A program made the position numbers and the translations under genes. Of a stretch of 64,000 bases of DNA, positions 18,501 to 29,300 are shown piece by piece; the stretch's first letter is position 1, and each line of letters begins with the position of its first letter. The DNA lies in contig QHVH01000009.1 of NCBI GenBank assembly GCA_003222245.1, forward strand, positions 186,001 through 250,000, written 5' to 3'. Source of the stretch: Blastocatellia bacterium AA13. Lineage in GTDB: Bacteria > Acidobacteriota > Blastocatellia > UBA7656. The notes beneath the pieces were generated by a model, which had not been told where the DNA came from, did no database searches, and was given only the letters and a program-made list of their open reading frames with translations.

Positions 18501-20388
18501 TGATGCCCCACTCCATCCAAAGCGAAGCCAGCGCGTATTCAACTACAAAAAGAGCAGGCTGAGTCAGAGCTGTCTGATTGATCGGATCGTCATCCGAAGC
18601 CGCGTCGCCGCCGCTGAAGATCACGTTTCGCAGGTCGGCTCCAAGCACCGGATCGAGAACTCGCGCGCATCGATCGACGGTCTCGCGAAAAGTTTCTTCT
18701 TGTTCGTACAGCCCGCGAGCCATGCCCCTGTACTGCGCGCCCTGTCCGGGAAACATGAAGACCACCGCTCGATCGCGCGGCTCTTCGACATCCACGGCCG
18801 TAAGCGCGCGCTCTCGCTCTTCCAAGGCGGATATCGCTTCTTCGGTGCTGCCGCAAACGATTGCGCGCCTGTGCCTGAAAACCGACCGCCCAAGCTTAAG
18901 AGTGTAGGCAGCGTCGGCAAGGGCCGGAGCATCCGGTTCACGAATCATCGCCAGCAGGTTGTCCGATGCCGTTTCGAGGGCCGCCGCGCTTCGCGCCGAG
19001 ATCAACAGCAGTTGCTGCGAACGGCTCTTGCCGGAATCTTCGCTCGGGGGCGCTTCTTCGAGAATCACGTGAGCGTTTGTGCCGCCCACACCGAACGAGC
19101 TGACGCCCGCGCGCCTCGGCGCTCCGTCGCTGGACCAGTCTTCGAGCCGCGAGGCTACATAGAAAGGCGTCTCGGGAAAATCGATTGAGGGATTCGGCCT
19201 TTCGAAGTTGATGCTTGGCGGAATCTGTTTATTCTCGAGAGCGAGAACGGTCTTGATGAAACCGGATACTCCGGCCGCGGCATCCAGATGACCTATGTTG
19301 GATTTAACCGAGCCAATCGCGCAGAAGCTTTTTTTCTGGGTGCTCCGTCGAAAGACCTTTGTAAGAGCGGTGACCTCAACCGGATCTCCGAGAGAAGTTC
19401 CGGTGCCGTGTGTTTCGATGTAGGTGATGGACTCCGGCTCGAGGGCCGCTATCGCCTGCGCTGATGCAATGACCTGGGCCTGACCTTCTACGCTGGGAGC
19501 CGTATAGCTGACCTTGCTGGAACCGTCATTGTTTATGGCGGACCCTTTGATCACGGCGCGAATGCTGTCTCCGTCGTCGATCGCGTCCGACAGCCGCTTC
19601 AAGGCCACGACTCCCACGCCGCTGCCAAAGATCGTCCCCGCTGCGTCCGCGTCGAACGGGCGGCAATGACCGTCTGGCGAGGCAAGCCCGCCTTCCTGAT
19701 GGAAGTAGCCGGATACCTGCGGGACCTTCACCGTGACGCCGCCCGCCAGCGCCAGATCGCACTCATAGTTCAACAGGCTCAGCGACGCCAGATGAATCGC
19801 CACGAGCGAAGTCGAGCAACTCGTCTGGATTATCATGCTCGGCCCTTTGAGGTTGAACTTGTAAGCAACCCGGGTCGGCATGAAATCCTTATCGCTTGCG
19901 ATGAAAATCTGAAACGCTCCGCCCCCATCGAATAGCTCGGGTTGAGTTGTCAGATTGCTCAACAGGTACGTGTTCCAGGCGGCTCCGGCATAGACGCCGA
20001 TCAGGCCCTCGTACTCCCGCGGCGAGTAGCCCGCGTCTTCGAGCGCATGCCACGCAGTCTCGAGAAACAGCCTCTGCTGAGGATCGAGTATCGAGGCTTC
20101 GCCGGCGGGATACCCGAAGAAACCGGCGTCGAACTGATCCACCCCATCGAGCAGGCTTCCGGCTTTTATGTATTCCGGATTGTTCAGCGTCTCGCGCGGA
20201 ACACCGGACGACAGCAGCTCTTCGTCCGAGAAAAAAGTGGCGCTTTCGACGCCGTTCTTCAGATTGCTCCAGAACTCGGCGACGCTGGCCGCGCGCGGCC
20301 AGCGGCCGGCCATTCCGATCACGGCGATTTCTCGCCCGGTCAGAGCGTCGTCCTGATTGGATTGATTCGGCTGAGTAGACTCGCTCAT
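15568..20388 (-). CDS. single-module type I PKS (KS-AT-KR-ACP)
   Basis: 1606 residues. KS about 25-437 (CSTS near 188, ETHGTGT, KSNIGHL); AT about 547-885 (FPGQGAQYRG, GHSIGE near 636, HAFH near 734, hence malonyl-CoA); KR region about 1193-1440; ACP near 1520 (DLGGDSL); charged C-terminal tail. The KR is doubtful. The cofactor motif reads TGGLSGNG, the usual HAAG segment is HAEEAARENAF, and the Asn after the catalytic Tyr is replaced (YGPYTAAS). Between the first strands there is a low-complexity insert with repeated NADN units (about 1231-1245) encoded by a 12-bp tandem repeat. The ATG overlaps the TGA of the hybrid NRPS-PKS (ATGA). The module would add one C2 unit, probably left as a ketone. 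Confidence 0.93.
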   Translation of the reverse strand: MSESTQPNQSNQDDALTGREIAVIGMAGRWPRAASVAEFWSNLKNGVESATFFSDEELLSSGVPRETLNNPEYIKAGSLLDGVDQFDAGFFGYPAGEASILDPQQRLFLETAWHALEDAGYSPREYEGLIGVYAGAAWNTYLLSNLTTQPELFDGGGAFQIFIASDKDFMPTRVAYKFNLKGPSMIIQTSCSTSLVAIHLASLSLLNYECDLALAGGVTVKVPQVSGYFHQEGGLASPDGHCRPFDADAAGTIFGSGVGVVALKRLSDAIDDGDSIRAVIKGSAINNDGSSKVSYTAPSVEGQAQVIASAQAIAALEPESITYIETHGTGTSLGDPVEVTALTKVFRRSTQKKSFCAIGSVKSNIGHLDAAAGVSGFIKTVLALENKQIPPSINFERPNPSIDFPETPFYVASRLEDWSSDGAPRRAGVSSFGVGGTNAHVILEEAPPSEDSGKSRSQQLLLISARSAAALETASDNLLAMIREPDAPALADAAYTLKLGRSVFRHRRAIVCGSTEEAISALEERERALTAVDVEEPRDRAVVFMFPGQGAQYRGMARGLYEQEETFRETVDRCARVLDPVLGADLRNVIFSGGDAASDDDPINQTALTQPALFVVEYALASLWMEWGIKPNVMIGHSIGEYVAACLAGVLSLEDALRLVAARGKLMQQQPAGAMTAVSMAEEEIGKLLPDQISVASINEPSGCVISGPGDAMARFEAELESRDIWFKRLRTSHAFHSSMMDSILKPFTDEVRKVRLTAPKIPFYSNLTGALITPRQATDPGYWSEHLRRAVRFSTGLRALLADQDRILLEVGPGRVLTTLATRHAEAHGHAIVPSLPGPKEEASDTRAMLEACGRLWLAGVKLDWRGFYKEERRLRVPLPGYPFERQRFWIEARPHISQGTASASPLLGSTKKANLSEWFYLPSWKPSLPPPATRTERTSQLVFLDRSGFAAALASRLKDEGNDVLTVEMGAKFGKPADGRYTIRPGDPADYRELLSDLSDSGKLPTSIVHAFSLGDAESSEYLNGPDKDMDENLAEDLDENLERGFYSLLFLLQALDSHSHGCEIAVLSDSMMACSDDENVVPGKAPLLGLCRVASQELRGIVPRVLDIKAGIKSNIRADIKTDIGAAKFAGVSGLVDAVFGELRSEPRDLVVAYRGRKRWLPGFEPVKLEGIGLTEEGEAVPGLRHRGVYAITGGLSGNGLALAKYFARAANAKLILIERATAEKSAADNNADNNADNNADNGAEDGPRNEESRSPSRYEAAIRSINALGAETFAALIDTSNPDQLKRAIQEGESRFGEIHGFIHAEEAARENAFRAILEAGRDDCEHHFGPKARSLYSIEAALAGRKLDFCVLLSSLASVLGGVGYGPYTAASLFMDSFVKRPGRDGETPWLVLNWDLWSSEDNPDQITELRGDLSALAMSAREGEEIFSRALSAKSAGQIIISTADLRARIAFMEERFAILRSGRPARQDSAAAGALHPRPELPTPYVAPESELEQKIALVWQSVLGFERVGVEDSFFDLGGDSLIAIQVASRLKQELRIDFPVARLYQGVTIRSLAQLLGENADEGQGRRAAELEEHKKVMVRRRDYMERRRAANREMEG
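16654..16697. repeat. 12-bp tandem repeat inside the PKS KR domain
   Basis: ATTGTCAGCATT repeats about 3.7 times in frame and encodes an N/A/D run in a surface-loop position of the KR domain of the single-module PKS. Gain or loss of units would keep the frame and change only loop length. Confidence 0.8.
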
Positions 20389-23300
20389 CCCCTGCTCCTG
20401 GCTGTTTGTCTCGGCGCCGCAAGCGAACGCTTCTTTCGCTCGGCGCGGTCCTCGATTTTTTTGAACGCCGCATCTTCATTCGAGCTGGACCCGAGGTAAC
20501 GGGCCAACGCAGCCACGGTGGGCGCTTCGAAGATGCTCACCACTGGTATGTCGACTTTGAATTCCTTCTTCAGGGCCGACACCAACTGAATCCCGGTCAG
20601 CGACGTGCCGCCCAACTCGAACAGGTTGTCGTTCACACCCACCTGTTCTATGCCGAGCACCTTCTGCCACACGGCCGCGACTCTGCGCTGCAGATCGTCA
20701 GCCGGTTCAACGTAATCGCTGCTGACCGAGGGCCGCGCGTGAGCCGACTCGCTCGCGGAAATGTCTTCGAATCCCTGAAGAATTCGAGAGCGGGTCATCG
20801 AGTCCGCCTCTCGAATCAACTCATTTATCTCGCGGCTGGCAACGATGATCTGAGGGCTTGCTCCAACGGACATCACGTGTCGGAATGCTTTGACCGCTTC
20901 ACTCGCGGTCAGACCGGGACTAAGCTTCTCCAGCAAGCCTGCTCCGATCGCGTTTCCTCCCATCAATCCATCGGCGAGCAAGGGCGCGACTGTTCCAACC
21001 GCGGGTGCGGCCGCCGAACTTCGGTCCTGAGCTTCAAGAAGTCCGTCGGCGACGCGCTTCATCGAGAAGCCCTTGATCGTGATCGCTTCGACGCCGTTCT
21101 CGTCGAGGACTGAGATATCTCCGGTGATGATTTCGCGCTGCTGAACGGCGCTGCTCCTGAGCTTCACGTAGCTATACGCCTTGCGCGGGAACGGAGCGTG
21201 AACGGTCAGGGATTCATAAACCAGAGGCAGGTAGTTGCCTTCGACGAGGAACTGAATGAATCCGGTTGCGGTGTCCAGCAGCGATGGGTGCAGCACGTAG
21301 TCACTGAGGTCGCTCTCGAAATCGCTGTTCAGCTCGAGTACGCCGACCGCCTCGTCTCCATCCACGAACACATCGCGCAGGCTCTGCCAGCGAGGCCCGG
21401 TGCTGACCAGTTTCACGCTTCTCAATTCGCTCGGGCCCTTGCCGTTCTCTGCTTCCGCGATCTCGAGTTTCTTTCCAGTGCTCAATAGCCGTGTGACATC
21501 ACCCATCTTGCCGCCGTTGTTACTCGCCCCGGCCGCAAGAGTCAGCTCTCCGCGAACGTGCTCATCCCAGAGTTGAGTTTCTGATTCTGTTCCATTCGGC
21601 CTGCTGAGAACCCTGAAAGAATACTCAGAGCCCTTCCGCTCGAGCATCGTTACCGTTTCTCGTGACCGCCCGGGTTCAACAACAAGCGGGCTTCTGAATG
21701 TCACTTCGCGAATCTCAATCGTCTTATTCGCGGAGCCGTTTGCTACGGCCGCCCGAGCCATTTCTAGATACGTCGTACCCGGAACGGTGGGAAGCCCGCC
21801 CACCAGATGCTCAGACAGAATCCAGTGACTATCCGGACTGAAGCTCGAAGAAAAGACGAGACGTTCCGGTGTTTCCAACAAACAGGAGTCGAGCAGCGGG
21901 TGATGCGGCTTGGAACCGTTGCGGCGCTGCGATTTTGTGGAGCGGCCGGCCTCCGCCGCCATCCCGACACCCGCCCAGCGATCCCAATTCAATGAAACGG
22001 TGTACCGGCCTCGATGTTTGAAGTTCGACTGAGCAAATGCATCACAGAAGGCATTCGCAGCCGCGTAATCGCTCTGGCCGAAGCCGCCGATAATCGAGTT
22101 GATTGACGAGCACAAGACAAAGAAATCAAGTGAGCGGCCGCTCAGGATTGAATCGAGAACCATCGTGCCGCGAACCTTCGGCCCGAACACGCTCTCAGCG
22201 GCTTCGGGCGATTTGAGCTGAATGATCCCGCCGCCCGGCAAACCTGCCGCGTGGATTACGCCGTTGATAGCGCCGAATCGATCCTCCGCGGTTCGAACCG
22301 CGTCTGTCATCGACTGAAGATCCGTCACGTCCGCCGCAAGAGCCAGAACTTCGCTGCCGCTCCGCTCGATCTCGATAATCTTGTTTATAGCCTGCGATCG
22401 ATAATCCTCATCGTCGTGCGTCGCGAGCCACTCCGGCCAAGAGGCCGCCTCCGGGAAGAACGACCGCGCGGTCAATACCAGCTTGCATCGCACCTGCTTT
22501 GCAATCTCTTCCGCCAGGGCAAGCCCGACGCCGCCCACGCCTCCGGTTATGAGATAAGCGCCGCCTTCACGCACGCGAGACATTGGCTGCGCGGTTGAAT
22601 CCAACGGCAGCCGGTCGAAACACTGTACGAAACGATCGCCGTTGCGGTACGCAACCGCTCGCTCGGTGGAAGTTGTATTCAATTCGTCGATCAGGTCGCG
22701 AATCAAGACCTCCTCGTCGGCGCTTCCTTTGTCAGGAAGCATGAGGTCGATACTTCGGCAGGACAGATTCGGATGTTCCTGCGGGATTACTTTGACCGGC
22801 CCTAACAACAGCGATTTTTCAAGGCAAAGGCCGCGCTCGCCCGCGACCTTCTGCATTTCATCGGAGATTACGGCAATCCGAACCCGGGCATCAGGACTGA
22901 TTCGCTCGATGGATTGAGTGAGCCAGATCAGGCTGTCAAAGCTACGGCAGCGGCTCGCGTCCCAGGGCTCGAATCGAATGCCGGCATCGGTGATGTTCCA
23001 GGTGTGTACGATCACGGCGGGCGATCTTCCCGCGTCGCTCAGCTTCTTCAACAAAAGGTCGTAGTGTTCCGGACGCGATGGGTTAATGCTGTAACAGCGC
23101 TCTTCTATCTCCTTGAAGTCGTCGCCGGTTTGACCAACCGTGATGTCGACGCCGGCCGCGCGCAGCCCTTCCGCCATCCGTGACGAAAAAGAATCCGCGT
23201 CCATCAACACCAGCCATGGCGAAGGTGATGGTTCCGCGGCTGCATTGGATAGAAGTCCTGATCTGCGCCAGTTCGGCGAAAAGAAGTAATCGGCCAATTC

Positions 23301-26300
23301 AGGTTTGCGCGTTCTCTTGCCGGAGTCGCTCTTGATCCAGTAGTACTCGCCTTCGAATGGATATAAAGGCAGAGAGACTCGCCGGCTCTCGCTTCCGGCA
23401 TGAAAAGCTTCCCAGTCTATATCGACGCCTGAGATCCATGCTCGACCGACGGCCAGAAGCAGCAGCTCGACCCCTGACCTGTTCTCGGTGGGATGCGGCA
23501 TCGATCTGACGGCATTAGCCTGCTTGTGTTGCTGCCGAACCAGCGTTGTCAGCGTGCGACCGGGTCCGACTTCGATCAACAAGCTCCCGGTATCTTCGAG
23601 GAGCGTGTTTACTCCCTCGCTGAACCTTACCGCGTTGCGAAGATGGCGTCCCCAGTAGCTCGGATCGGTCGCATCCGCGTCCGTGATCCACGCGCCTGTG
23701 AGATTGGAAACATAGGGAATCTTAGGCGTCTGTAGTCGACACTTTCTCGCCAGCGCGGACATCTCGTCCACGATCGGATCCATCATCGACGAGTGAAACG
23801 CGTGCGAGGTGTGCAGACGGCTGAACGGTATTTCGCGAGCCGAGAGATCGGCTTCGATAGCTTCGATTGCTTGCAGCGGGCCGGAAACAACCGAGGCTTT
23901 TGGTCCGTTGTGCGCGGCCAGCGATATGTCCGCATTGAGCAGCTTCTCGATCTCGCCTGGAGCCAGTTGAACGGCTGTCATTGCGCCCGACGGCATAGAC
24001 TGCATAAGCCGGCCGCGCGCCGCCACAAGCCCCAGCGCGTCTTCGAGCGAAATCACTTCGGCGATGCATGCGGCTACATATTCGCCGATGCTGTGGCCGA
24101 GCATTGCGCGCGGCCGCACTCCCCAGCTCATCAGAAGTTTCGCAAGCGCATACTCGACTACAAACAACGCGGGCTGAGCGAGAGCCGTTTGATCCAGCCT
24201 GGCCAATTCAGCCGCGTCCGCATCTTCATCCGGAAACAGCGCGTCGCGAAGATCGAATCCAAGATGTGTCTTGAGAGTCTCGGCGCAAGAATCAACGACG
24301 CTCGCAAACGCCGGCTCGGTCTCGTACAACTCTCGGCCCATTTGCGCGTATTGCGATCCCTGTCCCGAAAACAGGAACACCACCGGAGGCGCGCCGCCTT
24401 CGTGAAGGCCGTTGATCACCCTTTCAGGATCGGGATTTTCAAGCAGCTCCGCGGCCTCCTCCGAAGTCATGCTCACAGCAATCCGGCGGTGCGTCATCGG
24501 CTGTCTGCCTACCTGCGTGGTGTAAGCCGCATCCGCGAGAGTGATACGCGGCTCTGTATTCAGACGCGCCGCAAGATTCGTTGTAAGACTATCGAGCGCC
24601 GAAGCCGACCGCGCGGAAAGAGTCAGCAACTGCCAGGGCCGGAGGTCGGCGTTCGACCGGTCATGCTCCGGCGGTTCTTCTAATATGATATGAGCGTTGG
24701 TGCCGCCGATACCGAACGAGCTGACTCCGGCTCGTCGAGGCGAGCCGTTTGTATTCCATTCGGATAATTTTGCGCTGACATAGAAGGGGCTCTCCACGAA
24801 ATTTATCTTGGGATTCGGCTCGGCGAAGTTGATGCTCGGCGGCAGCAACCCATCTCTCAAGGCACAGACCGTCTTAATCAAACCGGCGACACCGGCGGCG
24901 GTATCGAGGTGGCCGATGTTGGTCTTAACCGAACCGATCGCGCAAAACTGCTTGCGATCCGTTTGGGTCCTGAATGCCTCAGTGAGGGCGGAGACTTCTA
25001 TCGGGTCGCCGAGCGGCGTGCCCGTTCCGTGAGTTTCGATATATGTGACCGTGTTCGGCTCGACCCCGGAAACCTTGAGCGCCTCTGCTATTACGGCAGC
25101 CTGTCCATCAACGCTCGGAGCCGTGTAGCCGATCTTGACGCCACCATCGTTGTTAATGGCGCTTCCCTTGATCACCGCGTAGATATGGTCATGATCCGAT
25201 ATAGCGCGATCGAGAGGTTTGAGCACTACTATGCCGACGCCGTTTCCAAAGACAGTGCCTTTGGCCTCCGAATCGAAGGCGCGGCAGTGCCCGTCGGGCG
25301 AAAGGATTCCGCCTTCTTCGTAAAAATACCCTTGCTTAAGAGGCGCTCTTATTGCGACGCCGCCCGCCAGCGCCACATCGCATTCGCCGCCGAGAATGCT
25401 CTGGCAGGCGAGATGAATCGCCACGAGCGAGGTCGAGCATGCGGTCTGAACATTGATGCTTGGCCCGCGCAAATTGAGCTTGTAAGAAACCCGTGTGGCG
25501 ACAAAGTCTTTGTCATTTCCGATAAAGGCCTGATATCTCGTCGAGCTCGACTGCGTCTGCCCGTATTCGGCGTGATTGATATAGGTATTGAGCCCGGTTC
25601 CGGCAAAGACGCCGGCCCTTCCTTGATAGCGGCCCGGATCGTAGCCCGCATCCTCGAACGCATGCCATGCGCATTCGAGAAAGACACGGTGCTGCGGGTC
25701 CATTAATTCGGCTTCGCGCGGAAGGAATCCAAAGAACCCGGCATCGAAGCGGCCTGCGCCTTCGAGGAGCCCGGATGCTTTCACATAGCTGGAATCCTTC
25801 AATACCTCATCATCGATTCCAAGCTCGGCCAGTTCTTCATCCGAGAAGAAGGTTATGCACTCTTCTCCATCACAGAGTTTCTTCCAGAACTCGTCGACGT
25901 TGCGCGCGCCGGGGAAGCGGCCCGCCATACCGATGATCGCAACATCACGGTCTCGGTTACCGGCCGATGACAACCGGGCGTTGGCTCGGCGATCCCCTTC
26001 ATAAGCCGCGGTCGATCCGCCGACGCCTCCACCGATGCGTTCGGCCAGCGACGCGATGGTCGGATAGCGCAGGAGATCGACCATCGCGATCTCATGGCCG
26101 GCGCGATTCAGATGGCTTTGAACCTGCGCGAGCAAAAGCGAGTGTCCGCCGAGATCGAAGAAGTTCTCATCGCGCCCGACGCGCTGAACTCGCAGGACCT
26201 CTTTCCATATGCCGGTGATCGTTCGTTCAAGATCCGAGATCGGCGGAGTCGATTCCGGGGATGAACCACGCTCGATCTCCGGTTCGGGAAGGGCTTTTCG

Positions 26301-29300
26301 ATCGACCTTTCCATTCGGCGTCAACGGCAGCGAGGCCAGTACTATGAATTTAGAAGGAAGGAAATATTCAGGAAGCGCGCTTGATAAAAACGCTCGCAGC
26401 TTAGGAGTTTCCAGATCCGAGGCACCGGCGTTCGCTGAAGGCACTACATAAGCCAGCAGTCGCTGCGCGGCGCCGTCTCCTCTTGCCACAACAACGGCCT
26501 GAGCTATTGCCGGGTGCTTGGATAATGCGGACTCGATTTCACCGAGCTCGATACGGAAGCCGCGAACCTTGACCTGATTGTCCAGACGCCCCAGAAACTC
26601 GACGCTATCATCGGATGTCCGGCGAACGAGGTCTCCCGTTCTGTAGAGCCTGGCTCCCGCCGTAAGCGCCGTGTGATCGGGAATGAATCGATCCGCGGTT
26701 ATGTCCGGGCGGCCCCAGTAGCCGTGGGCTAACCCGTCGCCGCCGATCAGCAACTCTCCGGGAACGCCCCGCGGAACGACCTGGAGATTCCAATCGAACA
26801 TCTGAATGCTCGTGTTGTCGATCGGCCGCCCTATCGACACCCATCCTCTCGGGTTCTCTTGAGGAGTCACATCCTGAACGAGAGACCAGATGGTGGTCTC
26901 AGTCGGACCATAGAGGTTCCATAGCGACGACGATCTCTCCGACAACTCAATCGCCAGATCCCAGGGGAACGCTTCGCCGCCGCACAGGCACTTCAATCGA
27001 GGTTGTCCATCCCAACCGGCGGACAGCAGCAACCGCCATGTTGCCGGTGTGGCTTGCATGGCCGTTGATTGAGTTTCGCGAATGGCCTTGAGCAGCTTCT
27101 GTCCGTCTGAGGTTGTTTCGCGGCCCGGCAGGACTATGGTCGCGCCGACCATCAACGGCACATATATCTCGAGTCCAAAGATATCGAACGATTGAGTGGT
27201 GACGGAGAAAAAGACGTCGTCGCGGGTCAAGCCGGGACAGCGAGCCATCGAGCCGACAAAGTTCACAACAGAGCGATGCGGCGCCGCTACGCCCTTCGGG
27301 GTTCCGGTCGATCCCGACGTGTATAGAAGATATGCCGGCGCTTCGCCGCCGCCGCGATTCTCAAAACGCTTGTTGTTTTCGTTGGCGATTTCAGCGCGAG
27401 ATGAATCAAGGAGGAGCGTGCTGTTCGCATGGCTCGAGGCCGCGAACATCTTCCGATGAAGCGACTCGTTTGTGATGATCAACGCGACTCGCGCATCGTC
27501 GAGTATGAGCTTGAGCCGCGCTTCGGGATACGCGGGATCGAGCGGCAGATAAGCGGCTCCGCTTTTCAAAACCGCGAGGATCGAGATTATGAGATCGGAG
27601 CCCCGCTCCAAATAGATCGCGGCGCCCGCGCCCTGACTTATACCTTTACGGATTAAATGGCGTGCCAGCAGGTTTGACCGCGACTCGAGCTCACCGTAGC
27701 TGAGCGTCAATGATTCACAAACAAGCGCGATCTGATCGGGCGCTCGGTCGGTCTGTGCTTCAAACAATTCATGAACGCCTAGCTCCCGATCGAAGCCGGC
27801 GGCGGCGGCGGCGCGTTCCGAGAGGAACTGCGCCTGCTCGGAAGCGGTCAGCAATTGAATGCGGCTTATGTGCTGATTGGAATCGGCGGCCCCCGATGCC
27901 AGAACGGATCTGAAGTGACCGAGCATTCTTTCGATCGTGCCGCGATCAAACAGATCGCGATTGTATTGGAGCGAGACCGCGAAACCCTCGCCCTTCTCCG
28001 CGACCATTAAGTTGAGATCGAATGCAACGTCGGATTCGCTCAGAGCAAGGGAGTGGAGCGAGAGATTTCCAAGCTGGACCTCAGCTTCTGCTTCGCCCAG
28101 GGCAAAGGGAGCCAGGTCGCCATATCCGGATATATGCGCCTTCTGAAGCGCGAACATTATTTGAAAAACCGGTGTACGGCTCGGATCGCGGGCGATCCGC
28201 AGCTTTTCGGCAAGTAGTGGAAAGGGGTAATCCTGATGATCGAGAGCACCGACAACGGTCTTGCGCGCTCGCTCGACGAAGCTAGCAAACGTGGGATCAT
28301 CCGCGGCGCTCGTGCGAAGCGGAAGCGCATTAACGCAGTAGCCGATCAGGTTTTTCAGCCGCGCCGATCTTCGGCCCGCGGAAGGACTACCGATTATTAT
28401 GTCGGTCTGGCCGGTGTATCTATGAACGACTACTTTGAGAGCGGCGAGTAGAACCGTAAACAAGCTTGCGCCGGAGGACCGCGCCAGGGTTGCGATGCCT
28501 CGTGAGGTCTCCGGATCTATTGCAATCCCGCACGTATTTCCAGAGTAGGTCTGAACGGGCGGCCGCGGCCTGTCGGACGGAGCCTCTGTAATCGGCAGTG
28601 GAGCCGACAAATTCTCACTCCAGTAATCCCAGAGTCTCGAATGCTCCGGCCCCTCCAGCCGCGCCTTCTCTTGAGAGACGTATTCGAGATAGCTCGGACC
28701 TTCAGTCTCAACTCTGGCGGCTATATGTCCGGTCTCACGCTCGTATAGCTGCCTTAGTTCGTCGAAGACAACGACCAGCGACCAAAAATCTATAGCCAGG
28801 TGATGAAAGACCAGCACCATTACGTGCTGGCGCTCGGAGCGCCTGAGAAGTCCGATTCGGAATGGGAACTCATGCTCGAGATCGAACGGCCTGGATGTCT
28901 CGCGCTTGATCCAGGCTTCCACCTCCGCGTCAGTTCGCTCTTCTCCTTCGATGACTTCCATCGACACGATGCCGGACGCGTTGACGTGTTGAATGGGCTC
29001 GCCGGTCGAGCTTTGCTCAAAGGTGGTTCGCAGGCTGGAATGCCGCTCCACAATTATGTCGAAACACCGTCTTAGCGCCGATGCATCGAGCGCGCCTTCG
29101 ATTCGCATCGGTACAACTACGTGATAAGCGGCGCTCATTGGAGCGATCTTTTGAAGGAACCACAATCCCCGCTGCCCGTGCGAAAGCGGAAACGTCGCGG
29201 TGTCTTGAATGGACTCGGGGATTGCAGGAAGGTGAGTCGCCGCGGCGTGCTCGAGTTCTTCCGCGACGGCTGCTGAAATTTGTGAGACGCTGGCGCCGTC

